A stretch of 64,000 bases of DNA from Pseudoalteromonas shioyasakiensis (GTDB taxonomy: Bacteria > Pseudomonadota > Gammaproteobacteria > Enterobacterales > Alteromonadaceae), in the NCBI RefSeq assembly GCF_024518675.1, contig NZ_JANIGL010000002.1, forward strand, positions 62,001 to 126,000, read 5' to 3'. Within the stretch, counting starts at the first letter, position 1. The number at the start of each line of letters is the position of its first letter. Below are positions 35,759 through 43,857 of this stretch, one piece after another. Made by a program: the position numbers and the translations under genes. The notes under the pieces were generated by a model. It made no database searches and was not told the origin of the DNA. It worked only from the letters and a program-made list of their open reading frames with translations.

Positions 35759-38191
35759 TTACAATGCCTGGATACTGTTTTCATCGATAATCGCAGAAAA
35801 TAATTGCTGAAATTGCACAATATTTTCATCACTGGTGATCACATCAATTGCTTGCTGATGACGCCCGGCATCGATTTTCTGCTGAATTAAATAAGGTGAA
35901 TCAATGACACCTTGTGCAAAGTTAATACTGAGTGTGACATTATGCTCATAAATGCTGGACAGTGCAGCATCGAGTTTTTGTCTTAGCATGGGTGTATCGA
36001 GATGCTTTTGTGACTCATCCACATCGATGTGTAAATTATTGCCTTGTTTGCTAAAAATAGAATGTAAGGCAAACTGGCGCATTCTGCCTCCTAGCCCCAT
36101 TCGCTTAATTAAATAAGCCCATTCATCTTGCTGATGAGCAAAGCGGATCTCACTAATCGGGCTTTGAAAGTCATCAGGAACCGGAACACTTGGTTCTTGT
36201 TCAATTACTTCAGGCTTTTTTTGTGGGTTAATTTGCTCAAGTAACTCAGGGGCCAAATTTTCGGTAATTGTTTGATGTTTTTCTTTAAAGTCGACCTTTT
36301 TTGTCTCTAACTGACTATTTGCGCGTGTTTCGCTCCCCGTCGCTGGGAGCGCTGGCTTTTTTGCACTTTGGCCTGTTTCACTGGACCAAGGTGGCGCATC
36401 AATTTGCTGTGGCTCAACCATGCTTACAGGCGATGTTTGCGTCGTTGTTGTATGTGAAGTGTCAGACTTAGATTCATTTTCATCAGGCTGAGACACAGAC
36501 TGATTAGGCGTTGGCTCGGCTGAGATATTAGCTCCCGATAACTTGCCCGCGCCAGATATATTTCTGTCACGTAAAATACGTGCTATCGCCGACTGCGCTT
36601 GTGACTCTTGCTCAGCTATTGATACTGTCGCATCCGTTGCTAAATTGTGTGCCTCTGGCTCACTTGTATTCGCGGCTTCAGCGCTAAAACCTTGCTCTAT
36701 CGCACTGCTCATCACATCATCAAACTGAGTCGCTAACGTTTGCTCTGTGTCACTGTACTGCTGATACGCGTCGTCTTGGCTTTGTTGTTGAGCCTCGTCG
36801 ATATTTACTTGCTCAGTGTTATGCGACTTTGCTGAAACCTCAGCAGTGGGGATGGGTTGTACTGGTTGCTCAAGCCCATCATCCGCGGGGTTATTCGCTA
36901 CTTCAGTCGATGCTGCACTGGAGCTTTCAACATGGGTGTTTTCAGCTGGTTTAGCATCGTTTTTCACAGGTTGCACGGTATTTGCGCTAACCGAGCTGTT
37001 AGGCACTGGCTTATTTTTATTGATAATATCGCGCAAAGCACTAGCACGGCCCTGATTATTTTGCACGGGCTGTGTATTAGTGCTTGGCATTGGCTCTGCT
37101 GTGGTGCCTGTCGGTTCAAATGCAAGCAGCCTGAGCATAATCATTTCAAATCCTAAACGCGGCTCTGGAGCCCATTGCAAATCTTTTTTACCGTTGAGTA
37201 ATAACTGGTAATAAATTTGAATTTGTTTGCTATTACTGGCTTGAGCTACTTCTCGAACAAACTCGCTGTTATAGTCGTCTAGTTTGGCAGCATCCGGCAC
37301 TAATTGTGTTAACTGTATTAAGTGCGTTAAAGCAATTAGATCATCAAGCAAGGCTGTATATTGCGGGTTTTGGCTGGCAATTTGTTCTATTTGAGCCAAT
37401 AACGAGGCCCCATCTTGCGCAAGTAATGCCGCTAATAAATGTTGACTGTAATGGTTATCCATTAAACCCAACATATTTTGCACTGACTGATGCTGTATAT
37501 TGCCGTTGGTCTGGGCAATCGCTTGATCGGTCAAACTAAGCGCATCACGCATACTGCCATCTGCGGCTTTAGCTATTATCTGTAATGCTTGGGTGTCAAA
37601 GCTCAACTGCTCTTCATTTAATACATATTCAAGCTGTTGTAAAATTTCGGTTTGAGATAATGCATTTAAATTAAACTGTAAACAACGCGATAAAATAGTC
37701 ACCGGTAGTTTTTGCGGATCTGTGGTGGCTAGTAAAAATTTAACATGTTCTGGCGGCTCTTCTAAAGTCTTTAATAGTGCATTAAAGCTGTGCTTAGAAA
37801 GCATATGGACTTCATCGATAAGGTATACTTTGTAACGGCCGCGCGTAGGTGCATATTGAACGTTATCAAGAATTTCACGGGTATCTTCAACTTTTGTCCG
37901 CGAGGCAGCATCTATTTCTAACAGATCGATGTATCGACCGGACTCGATATCTTTACAGCTGCTACATTGGCCACATGGTTGCGCTGAGATGCCTTCATCA
38001 CAGTTTAAGCTTTTTGCAAAAATACGGGCGATGGTGGTTTTACCCACCCCGCGAGTCCCAGTGAACAAATAAGCGTGGTGCAGTCGGTTCTGTGTTAACG
38101 CATTGACAAGCGCTTGTTTCACATGTGACTGACCGACCAATTCATGAAAGGTCTGAGGTCGCCATTTTCTCGCTAGGACTTGGTAACTCAT
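35759..38191 (-). CDS. dnaX: DNA polymerase III subunit tau/gamma
   Basis: The 810-residue product has the clamp-loader ATPase domain at the N-terminus (Walker A GTRGVGKTT, zinc cysteines CGQCSSC, Walker B LIDEVHML, sensor TTDPQKLP). A long low-complexity linker (about 370-650, rich in Gln, Ser, Thr and Pro) follows, then the tau C-terminal domain that contacts the polymerase alpha subunit (from about 665). It is longer than the 643-residue E. coli protein, mainly in the linker. A frameshift signal at codons 610-612 would yield a gamma form of about 625 residues. The gene follows apt by 3 bases. Confidence 0.96.
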   Translation of the reverse strand: MSYQVLARKWRPQTFHELVGQSHVKQALVNALTQNRLHHAYLFTGTRGVGKTTIARIFAKSLNCDEGISAQPCGQCSSCKDIESGRYIDLLEIDAASRTKVEDTREILDNVQYAPTRGRYKVYLIDEVHMLSKHSFNALLKTLEEPPEHVKFLLATTDPQKLPVTILSRCLQFNLNALSQTEILQQLEYVLNEEQLSFDTQALQIIAKAADGSMRDALSLTDQAIAQTNGNIQHQSVQNMLGLMDNHYSQHLLAALLAQDGASLLAQIEQIASQNPQYTALLDDLIALTHLIQLTQLVPDAAKLDDYNSEFVREVAQASNSKQIQIYYQLLLNGKKDLQWAPEPRLGFEMIMLRLLAFEPTGTTAEPMPSTNTQPVQNNQGRASALRDIINKNKPVPNSSVSANTVQPVKNDAKPAENTHVESSSAASTEVANNPADDGLEQPVQPIPTAEVSAKSHNTEQVNIDEAQQQSQDDAYQQYSDTEQTLATQFDDVMSSAIEQGFSAEAANTSEPEAHNLATDATVSIAEQESQAQSAIARILRDRNISGAGKLSGANISAEPTPNQSVSQPDENESKSDTSHTTTTQTSPVSMVEPQQIDAPPWSSETGQSAKKPALPATGSETRANSQLETKKVDFKEKHQTITENLAPELLEQINPQKKPEVIEQEPSVPVPDDFQSPISEIRFAHQQDEWAYLIKRMGLGGRMRQFALHSIFSKQGNNLHIDVDESQKHLDTPMLRQKLDAALSSIYEHNVTLSINFAQGVIDSPYLIQQKIDAGRHQQAIDVITSDENIVQFQQLFSAIIDENSIQAL
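36331..36362 (-). other. Programmed -1 frameshift signal in dnaX
   Basis: Minus-strand codons 610-612 read GCA AAA AAG, giving the slippery heptamer A AAA AAG (36362-36356) in the correct phase, the same heptamer as in E. coli dnaX. Four bases later a perfect seven-pair stem begins: CGCTCCC (36351-36345) with GGGAGCG (36337-36331) and a seven-base loop. In the -1 frame a TAG at 36317-36315 ends translation after 13 further codons. Confidence 0.75.
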
Positions 38192-38194
38192 TAA

Positions 38195-38734
38195 TTATTC
38201 GCCTTCGAATTCAACCAATTTAAGGATGTTAATTCCCATTTTCTCAATGCGTTGCTCACCACCCAATTCTGGTAACGAGACAACAAATGCAGCATCAGTT
38301 GCATTCCCACCGAGTTTGTTGACTAGTTTTGCTGTAGCTTCAATCGTACCACCCGTAGCTAATAAGTCATCAACTAATAACACTTTATCACCAGCAACAA
38401 TGGCATCAGTATGAAGCTCTAATACGTCTTCACCGTATTCTAATTGATAATCTTGTGAGATCACTTCGCGTGGTAATTTGCCTGGCTTGCGCACAGGAAT
38501 AAACGGGATACCTAACGCGTATGATAGTGGAGCACCAAAAATAAAACCACGAGACTCAGTACCAATGATTTTAGTAAACCCTTGGTCTTTGTAAGCATCA
38601 ATAAATGCATTAATGGTTGCTTGAAATGCAGCAGGATTCGCCATCAAGGTAGTGACATCACGAAACATAATGCCTGCTTTAGGGTAATCTGCAATTGTGG
38701 TAATACTGTCTTTAATAATAGAAGGAGTAGTCAT
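38195..38734 (-). CDS. apt: Adenine phosphoribosyltransferase
   Basis: The 179-residue product has the type I phosphoribosyltransferase fold with the PRPP-binding motif [13 protein letters not shown], plus [18 protein letters not shown] and [12 protein letters not shown] typical of Apt. Reaction: adenine plus PRPP gives AMP and pyrophosphate (purine salvage). It is the first gene of the apt-dnaX-ybaB-recR series, with 3 bases to dnaX. Confidence 0.96.
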   Translation of the reverse strand: MTTPSIIKDSITTIADYPKAGIMFRDVTTLMANPAAFQATINAFIDAYKDQGFTKIIGTESRGFIFGAPLSYALGIPFIPVRKPGKLPREVISQDYQLEYGEDVLELHTDAIVAGDKVLLVDDLLATGGTIEATAKLVNKLGGNATDAAFVVSLPELGGEQRIEKMGINILKLVEFEGE

Positions 38735-38827
38735 AATTTAAGCTGTTAGATTGTTTATATTACAAAGCCAGCAATTATAACACTAGATATATCGGTTGTC
38801 GGTAAGAAGTTAGAGAATTAAAAGATA

Positions 38828-38846
38828 AGGCTGCAAATAGCAGCCT
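38828..38846. terminator. Hairpin after the 40-residue gene
   Basis: Perfect seven-pair stem (AGGCTGC with GCAGCCT) and a five-base loop, followed on the minus strand by the T-rich TTATCTTTT. It lies 17 bases past the stop of the small gene at 38864-38986. Confidence 0.65.
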
Positions 38847-38863
38847 AAGATCCGATCAACGCA

Positions 38864-38986
38864 TTAAGATACTGTTGTGATCCAGCCCAAAATTGCGTTT
38901 AAACAACCTATTCCTACAAAAATTGCTAAAAATGCGAGGAAATACATTGCATTAAACGGGTCTTTAAAATCTTTATCTTCTGACAT
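38864..38986 (-). CDS. Small single-span membrane protein (40 residues)
   Basis: A complete small frame runs from an ATG at 38986, after an AGGTAGTACC stretch, to a TAA at 38864. The product begins with a charged segment (MSEDKDFKDPF) followed by one hydrophobic span (MYFLAFLAIFVGIGCLNAILGW) and a short tail. The charged start, single span, usable ribosome site and terminator-like hairpin after the stop make a real gene likely. Function is unknown. It lies between the HvfABC operon and apt, on the same strand as both. Confidence 0.6.
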   Translation of the reverse strand: MSEDKDFKDPFNAMYFLAFLAIFVGIGCLNAILGWITTVS

Positions 38987-39057
38987 GGTACTACCTTTAT
39001 TAAGCGCGACATTTTAAAGCGCACATAATAGTCCATGTAAAATAATCAATAAAGCCT

Positions 39058-39813
39058 TTAACCTTGATTTTTTGTCACGATCACAGCTTTATCCGCCATG
39101 GCTACGAGAGTTTGATAAGCTCCTTGACGAATTTGTTCAGCACTAAATTGGGGAGCTCGCTGAGTAACCTGTTCGCAAAGCTGCGCAAAAAAAAGACCGG
39201 GTGAAGCTTCTATTAGTGAGAGTAATAATGCAGTCATCGGGTTTGTTAGCATAAATTGCACTTCATCTGAAGAGTCTCTATAAACAACATAGTAATGAGG
39301 CTGTACACTTGGCTCTGTAGGTTGGTGATCTACACTTATTTGTTGCACAGCGAACTGGTAGCTCAAGTTTCGCGCTGTGTCACTAAAATATAAAGCCGTT
39401 GAAGCCAGCTCATCAGTAGGGTTAATGATTATTTCATCTTCGTTATGATGGCAAACAGATACATCAAGTTCAACCCACTCATAATGGGCTAATTCAATGA
39501 TAAAAATTGGATCAGCCGGTGTTTTAGTGTATGTCGTTGCCAGATAATGGATAAACTCACCTGCTATATCTAAAAAATACGGTGATTGACAATCATGTTC
39601 GATAAAAAAACGACGTATCAAAGCATGCCAGTCATGCTGTGAATAAAAGGTTTTTAATACCGGGAAGCCTGATGAAATAAACCCAGCTATATTATTAAAA
39701 AATAAATCACGATAGATAGCCATGCGGCGATCTTCAATGCCCTGAGGCGCAGATTGGCTATCAGGGTCGCGAATATGTGCCATAAAATCGTGTTGAATAG
39801 CTTGAAAACTCAT
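39058..39813 (-). CDS. hvfC: HvfC-family RiPP maturation partner (DUF2063)
   Basis: The 251-residue cytoplasmic protein begins with the DUF2063 text FMAHIRDPD, RRMAIYRDLFFNNIAGFISSGFPVLK and continues with the second domain seen in partner proteins of MNIO enzymes. Such partners bring the precursor peptide to the DUF692 enzyme. Its start overlaps the end of the DUF692 gene by 4 bases. The DoxX-type fourth gene often found in such operons is not present downstream. Confidence 0.82.
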   Translation of the reverse strand: MSFQAIQHDFMAHIRDPDSQSAPQGIEDRRMAIYRDLFFNNIAGFISSGFPVLKTFYSQHDWHALIRRFFIEHDCQSPYFLDIAGEFIHYLATTYTKTPADPIFIIELAHYEWVELDVSVCHHNEDEIIINPTDELASTALYFSDTARNLSYQFAVQQISVDHQPTEPSVQPHYYVVYRDSSDEVQFMLTNPMTALLLSLIEASPGLFFAQLCEQVTQRAPQFSAEQIRQGAYQTLVAMADKAVIVTKNQG

Positions 39814-40670
39814 AAAACAGGGCTCAATTGTTGCTTGCTAGCACCGTGCTTAGCTTGTAGCTTGATGATGATATCTAACTCTTTTGTTAATTCACTCATA
39901 GTGGGAATATTAAAATCGCGCTCGAGTAAGGTAGGAAATACGCCATGCACTTCATAGGCTTTATCGAGTAGCTCCCAGACAGAGGCAATAACATCAGCAC
40001 CATGTGTGTCCACTATTAAGTCATCAGCCTCATTGTAGTGACCAGCCACATGACCATAGTCAATACGCTCAGATGGTAAGCCTTGTAGAAACTCTTGCGC
40101 ATCATAGCCATGATTTACTGAGTTAACATAAATATTGTTTACATCAAGCAGCAATTTACAATCAGCCTGAGCTAAAATCTCGTTAGTAAATTCAAGTTCA
40201 GTCAATTCCTGACCTGGCGCTGCATAATACGACACATTTTCAATGGTAATTTGCTGCTCTAAAATATCTTGCACTTGCTTAATACGTTTAACCACATGGT
40301 CTATGGCAGGTTCTGTGAAAGGAATTGGCATTAAATCATACATATGGCCTGTACCAGAGCAATAACTTAAGTGCTCACTGTAGCGTTTAATACCATGCTC
40401 TTTAAAAAAAGCTTTTAATGCTTTTACAAAATCAATATCCAGCGGCTGAGGCGCGCCAATAGATAACGATAGACCATGACAAAGAAAATCATGTGCACCT
40501 GTGAGCGTTTTAAATTGTTTTTTATAACGCCCACCTAATTTAAGCCAATTTTCGGGTGCCACCTCCATAAAGTCAATTTGCTTTGGTACCTGAATGAGTA
40601 ATTCATCCAACATCTCACGGCGTAAGCCAAGCCCTACCATACCAAATTCACTTTTATTAGAAACACCCAT
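39810..40670 (-). CDS. hvfB: HvfB-family MNIO (DUF692) peptide-modifying enzyme
   Basis: I place the start at 40670 (286 residues) behind a GGAG ribosome site; the frame is open further upstream. The product has the DUF692 TIM-barrel marks GLGLRREML, HGLSLSIG, SEHLSYC, ENVSYYA, LLDVNNIYVNSVNHGYD, HVAGHYN and LLERDFNIP, which supply the His, Asp and Glu ligands of the multinuclear iron centre. Such enzymes oxidise cysteines of precursor peptides to oxazolone/thioamide or thiooxazole groups that bind copper. The substrate should be the EGKCG-repeat peptide encoded just upstream. Confidence 0.88.
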   Translation of the reverse strand: MGVSNKSEFGMVGLGLRREMLDELLIQVPKQIDFMEVAPENWLKLGGRYKKQFKTLTGAHDFLCHGLSLSIGAPQPLDIDFVKALKAFFKEHGIKRYSEHLSYCSGTGHMYDLMPIPFTEPAIDHVVKRIKQVQDILEQQITIENVSYYAAPGQELTELEFTNEILAQADCKLLLDVNNIYVNSVNHGYDAQEFLQGLPSERIDYGHVAGHYNEADDLIVDTHGADVIASVWELLDKAYEVHGVFPTLLERDFNIPTMSELTKELDIIIKLQAKHGASKQQLSPVL

Positions 40671-40686
40671 TACAACTCCTTTATTT

Positions 40687-40710
40687 AAAAGGGCCATACT
40701 AGGCCCTTTT
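40687..40710. terminator. Hairpin between the RiPP precursor and its enzyme
   Basis: Nine-pair perfect stem AAAAGGGCC with GGCCCTTTT and a six-base loop, lying between hvfA and hvfB. On the minus strand it has the form of a terminator with a short T-run. Partial termination would give more precursor than enzyme. Confidence 0.75.
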
Positions 40711-40742
40711 ATAATTAAAAATAATCGTATCAATAGCGAAGA

Positions 40743-41123
40743 TTAAAGGCTTCCACCACACTTTCCTTCACCGCATTTACCTTCTTTTTTAGTTTTACTG
40801 TCGTTTGTTTTGGCGTGGCCACCGCACTTACCTTCACCACATTTACCTTCCATTTTAGCTTTGCCATCTTTTGTTTTAGCATCGCCACCGCACTTACCTT
40901 CGCCACACTTGCCTTCTTTCTTTGTTTTAGCATCCTTTGATTTAGCATGGCCGCCACATTTACCTTCACCACACTTACCTTCAGTGGCATCCACTTGATA
41001 ACCTGTAACGAGTTCTTGATACTCAAATGGATTAGCCTGTGCATCAGTAGATACTAAACTTGCCCCAGTGATAACAACGGCACCTAATGTTAAAGCGATT
41101 GAATTATTTTTTACTGTATTCAT
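40743..41123 (-). CDS. hvfA: HvfA-family copper-binding RiPP precursor with EGKCG repeats
   Basis: The preferred start is the ATG at 41123 (126 residues); a TTG-started longer frame opens at 41147. A signal peptide ends at DAQA-NP, so the product is exported. The mature part has four blocks, each with EGKCGEGKCGG, about 22-24 residues apart, separated by Lys/Asp/Thr-rich linkers, giving eight cysteines in EGKCG context. This is the pattern of HvfA/bufferin-like peptides whose cysteines are modified by a DUF692 enzyme and then bind copper. The last block is almost at the C-terminus. hvfB and hvfC follow, so the system is complete apart from a DoxX protein. Confidence 0.85.
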   Translation of the reverse strand: MNTVKNNSIALTLGAVVITGASLVSTDAQANPFEYQELVTGYQVDATEGKCGEGKCGGHAKSKDAKTKKEGKCGEGKCGGDAKTKDGKAKMEGKCGEGKCGGHAKTNDSKTKKEGKCGEGKCGGSL

Positions 41124-41297
41124 TGTCTGATTCTCTCTTTTACTCAACGGGTGTAATTATATAGACCTAGCTCAGGGGAAAAACTTTCATCAATATTCAT
41201 TTTTTAATTATAACTCATCACAACACTATAAATGATTTATCAATTCCGCTCTACAGGGTACACTACCGCTCCAATTTTACAGATATAGTTATAAGCA

Positions 41298-42254
41298 ATG
41301 AAATTAGTTTTAGCACCAATGGAAGGCGTGGTCGATTTTAAAATGCGTCAACTACTTACAGACATTGGTGGTTTTGATTTGTGTGTAACCGAGTTTGTGA
41401 GAGTTATTGATGCCTGCTTACCTGATAAAGTATTTAATCGCTACTGTCCTGAATTACAAAATAATGGCTTTACTCGTGCAGGCACACCCGTTCGCATTCA
41501 ATTACTGGGGCAAGTTGCAAGCGCCCTAGCAGAAAATGCAGTTAGAGTGATTGAGCTTGGCTCCCATGGCGTAGACTTAAACTTTGGCTGCCCAGCAAAA
41601 ACCGTTAACCGCAGTAAAGGCGGCGCTGTGCTTTTAAAAGATCCAGAGCACATGTATGAAATCATTAAAGCCGTACGTGAAGCTGTGCCAAAGGAGCACC
41701 AAGTCAGTGCTAAAATCCGTTTAGGCTTTGATGATGATAGCAACAGTCAAGAAATTGTCGATGCCGTTGTCAGCGCTGGTGCAAACAGTATAGCTATTCA
41801 CGCACGCACTAAACGGGATGGCTATAACCCACCGGCTTATTGGGAGAAAATTCCCCCGCTCATTGCCGGTAAAGAAATAGATGTCGTCGCCAATGGGGAA
41901 ATATGGCAAGTTCCTGATGCACTTTTATGTCAACAACGCAGTGGTTGTACTGATCTCATGCTAGGACGAGGGGCTCTATCCCACCCAGATTTAGCTAAAA
42001 AGATAAAAGCCCACATCAATGCTGAGCAATACCAAGGACTGCAATGGGAGCATATTCTTTATCATATTATTCATTCTTCTATGCATCATGATCCAAGCAA
42101 AGATGAAAAGTATTTTGCATCGCGTACAAAGCAATGGCTGGGTTATTTAAAACGCGAGTATCAACAAGCTCATACCTTATTTGATGAGATCAGGCGTTTA
42201 AAAACAAAAGAAGACGTAGCGGATGTATTAAAGAAATACGCAATCGCGCCTTAA
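41298..42254 (+). CDS. dusC: tRNA-dihydrouridine(16) synthase DusC
   Basis: The 318-residue product is a Dus flavoprotein: LVLAPMEGVVDFKMRQLLTDIGG at the FMN site, DLNFGCPAKTVNRSKGGAVLLKDP with the catalytic Cys, and HARTKRDGYNPPAYWEKI. The start text and the length fit DusC rather than DusA or DusB. It reduces U16 of tRNA to dihydrouridine. It is a single-gene unit diverging from hvfA. Confidence 0.93.
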   Translation: MKLVLAPMEGVVDFKMRQLLTDIGGFDLCVTEFVRVIDACLPDKVFNRYCPELQNNGFTRAGTPVRIQLLGQVASALAENAVRVIELGSHGVDLNFGCPAKTVNRSKGGAVLLKDPEHMYEIIKAVREAVPKEHQVSAKIRLGFDDDSNSQEIVDAVVSAGANSIAIHARTKRDGYNPPAYWEKIPPLIAGKEIDVVANGEIWQVPDALLCQQRSGCTDLMLGRGALSHPDLAKKIKAHINAEQYQGLQWEHILYHIIHSSMHHDPSKDEKYFASRTKQWLGYLKREYQQAHTLFDEIRRLKTKEDVADVLKKYAIAP

Positions 42255-42326
42255 ATTGATACATATCATAATTAGCCTCAGCGAATTTATGGATAATACG
42301 TTCATTAATCGGTGAGGAAACTAACC

Positions 42327-42668
42327 ATGATACAGTCGCAACGCACTTTAGAACGCTTAAACAATGAGCTAACATTAAAACGAACAGCATTAATAACAGC
42401 CCTCGCTCAATCAAATAATCTCGCCCACCACTCATTGCTGCATACCCTAAAAATGAGTAATCCTGAACACTGGCTCGAGTTAACTGAGCAACAACTTGGC
42501 TCCGAATACCACGAATTAATAACTCGTTTAGAAAAGCTTGAGGCAGCTGTATGCCAAATAGAAATTGGACAATATGGGTATTGTTGCGACTGCGAAGAAA
42601 AAATTGATGCACAGCGTCTCATCGCTGATCCAGCCAACCAACGCTGTAGCAAATGTGAGCCAGATTAA
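42327..42668 (+). CDS. DksA/TraR-type zinc-finger protein
   Basis: I place the start at the ATG at 42327 (113 residues) behind GAGGAA. The N-terminal half is a predicted coiled coil (LERLNNELTLKRTAL to ITRLEKLEAAVCQIE). The C-terminal half is a C4 zinc finger, CCDC followed by 17 or so residues and CSKC, of the DksA/TraR family. It is shorter than DksA (about 150 residues). A role in modulating RNA polymerase is possible but not shown. Confidence 0.78.
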   Translation: MIQSQRTLERLNNELTLKRTALITALAQSNNLAHHSLLHTLKMSNPEHWLELTEQQLGSEYHELITRLEKLEAAVCQIEIGQYGYCCDCEEKIDAQRLIADPANQRCSKCEPD

Positions 42669-42684
42669 TTAACCAGAGTTCAGG

Positions 42685-43743
42685 TTAATTAGTCATTTTT
42701 AAAACCGGCGCAAAGGAAAAACTAAAAGCGGGATAAAAAATAATATCTGCCACTAAAAACTGTGCTTGCTGAGGTGAAATATTTAATCTTTTTATTAAGT
42801 TTACTTTAGCTTGCTGACTAGTCCAAGCATGGTAATGAACACCTAAATCGGTTTCCATCATCGTAAGCCAAAAGGCTTTATCGCTTTCACTCATCTGCTT
42901 TATGTGTCGTGATGCTGTAACCGGTAAATTGTAATAACCTTGCTGCCAGTCGAGTCCTTTGGCTAACGACATTGATTGCTTGCCAAGCCACTGCTCAACT
43001 AGTGAATGGTTGTGCTCAAGTTCAACAGGGAGTTTTAACGTTTGTGCCTCGAGCTTTGTAAATTGGTTTTGAACTTTAACCAACCAATTCAGTGGTGCAT
43101 CGGTTGTTCCAGCAAAGTAATTTAGTTTACTTTGGTACCAAGGCCCGCCATTAGGTAAGCCGTGCAAACCTATACTGCCTCGCGGCGTATAGTCTTCAAG
43201 ATAACGCGTTAAACTATCGAGGGATTCTATTAACACAGAAGAGAACCCTTCTCTGTCTTCAAGTGCTGTAAGCTGCGCTTTTAACGCCGCTAACTCTATC
43301 TTATTCAGTTTTAGCTTACTTTGTAGACCCAGCGTTAATTGCTCAGCAGTAAAATCCACCCACTCAGCAATTTTTGGCTGGCTGATGTCGCGATGTAACA
43401 TATGTTCAACCACATCAATATGAGCCGGCCATGGAAAATAACGCGCTGGAAATCGCTCAGCAATAGTTAAGTAATCAGCTAGCTTTTGCTCTGTTGGTGA
43501 TAAATCAAGGCCACGTAATGAGTTATATATCGCATGACGCTTTATCAAATACGACTCAGTGAATGGTAAAGACTGAACAAGTAAGTCTTCATTAATGGCA
43601 ACCTGCGACTCACATGGTTGTAAAAATTCATTGTGTAACTTTAGCTGTTGCGCAACTTGCTGCCTATCTAACTGCTTCATTTCAGGTTCACTGCAAGCAG
43701 TGGTTAACAATAAAAGAGAGCCGAGCACCAGATATTTAATCAT
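42685..43743 (-). CDS. Lipoprotein resembling DUF885 proteins
   Basis: The 352-residue product has a lipobox (LLTTAC, Cys17), so it is a membrane-anchored lipoprotein. The body is helical, with stretches such as GLHGLPNGGPWYQSKLNYFAGTTDAPLNWLVKVQ and MMETDLGVHYHAWTSQQAKVNLI that resemble DUF885 family proteins. It is much shorter than typical members (about 550-600), and I do not see the HExxH-type metal motif expected in active ones. It may be a non-catalytic relative. Family assignment is tentative. Confidence 0.5.
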   Translation of the reverse strand: MIKYLVLGSLLLLTTACSEPEMKQLDRQQVAQQLKLHNEFLQPCESQVAINEDLLVQSLPFTESYLIKRHAIYNSLRGLDLSPTEQKLADYLTIAERFPARYFPWPAHIDVVEHMLHRDISQPKIAEWVDFTAEQLTLGLQSKLKLNKIELAALKAQLTALEDREGFSSVLIESLDSLTRYLEDYTPRGSIGLHGLPNGGPWYQSKLNYFAGTTDAPLNWLVKVQNQFTKLEAQTLKLPVELEHNHSLVEQWLGKQSMSLAKGLDWQQGYYNLPVTASRHIKQMSESDKAFWLTMMETDLGVHYHAWTSQQAKVNLIKRLNISPQQAQFLVADIIFYPAFSFSFAPVLKMTN

Positions 43744-43813
43744 TTTTTATCCAATCAATGATTTCCTTCCTAAGAAGGATTAGATTTAAAATTTGTTTTA
43801 TTTCCAAGCAATA

Positions 43814-43837
43814 AAAAAAGCCCCATAGGGGCTTTTT
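43814..43837. terminator. Bidirectional terminator after the TonB operon
   Basis: AAGCCCC pairs with GGGGCTT around an ATA loop, with A and T runs on either side. It ends the minus-strand TonB operon and possibly transcripts from the other side. Confidence 0.85.
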
Positions 43838-43857
43838 AAACTGTGTAGCAATGTCTA

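Noticed and set aside
36543..37156. Plus-strand frames opposite dnaX
   Set aside because: They are antisense to the low-complexity linker of dnaX and have no recognisable content or start signals.
40730..41044. Lysine/valine-rich 104-residue frame
   Set aside because: It is the shadow of the repetitive hvfA gene in another frame, with no ribosome site.
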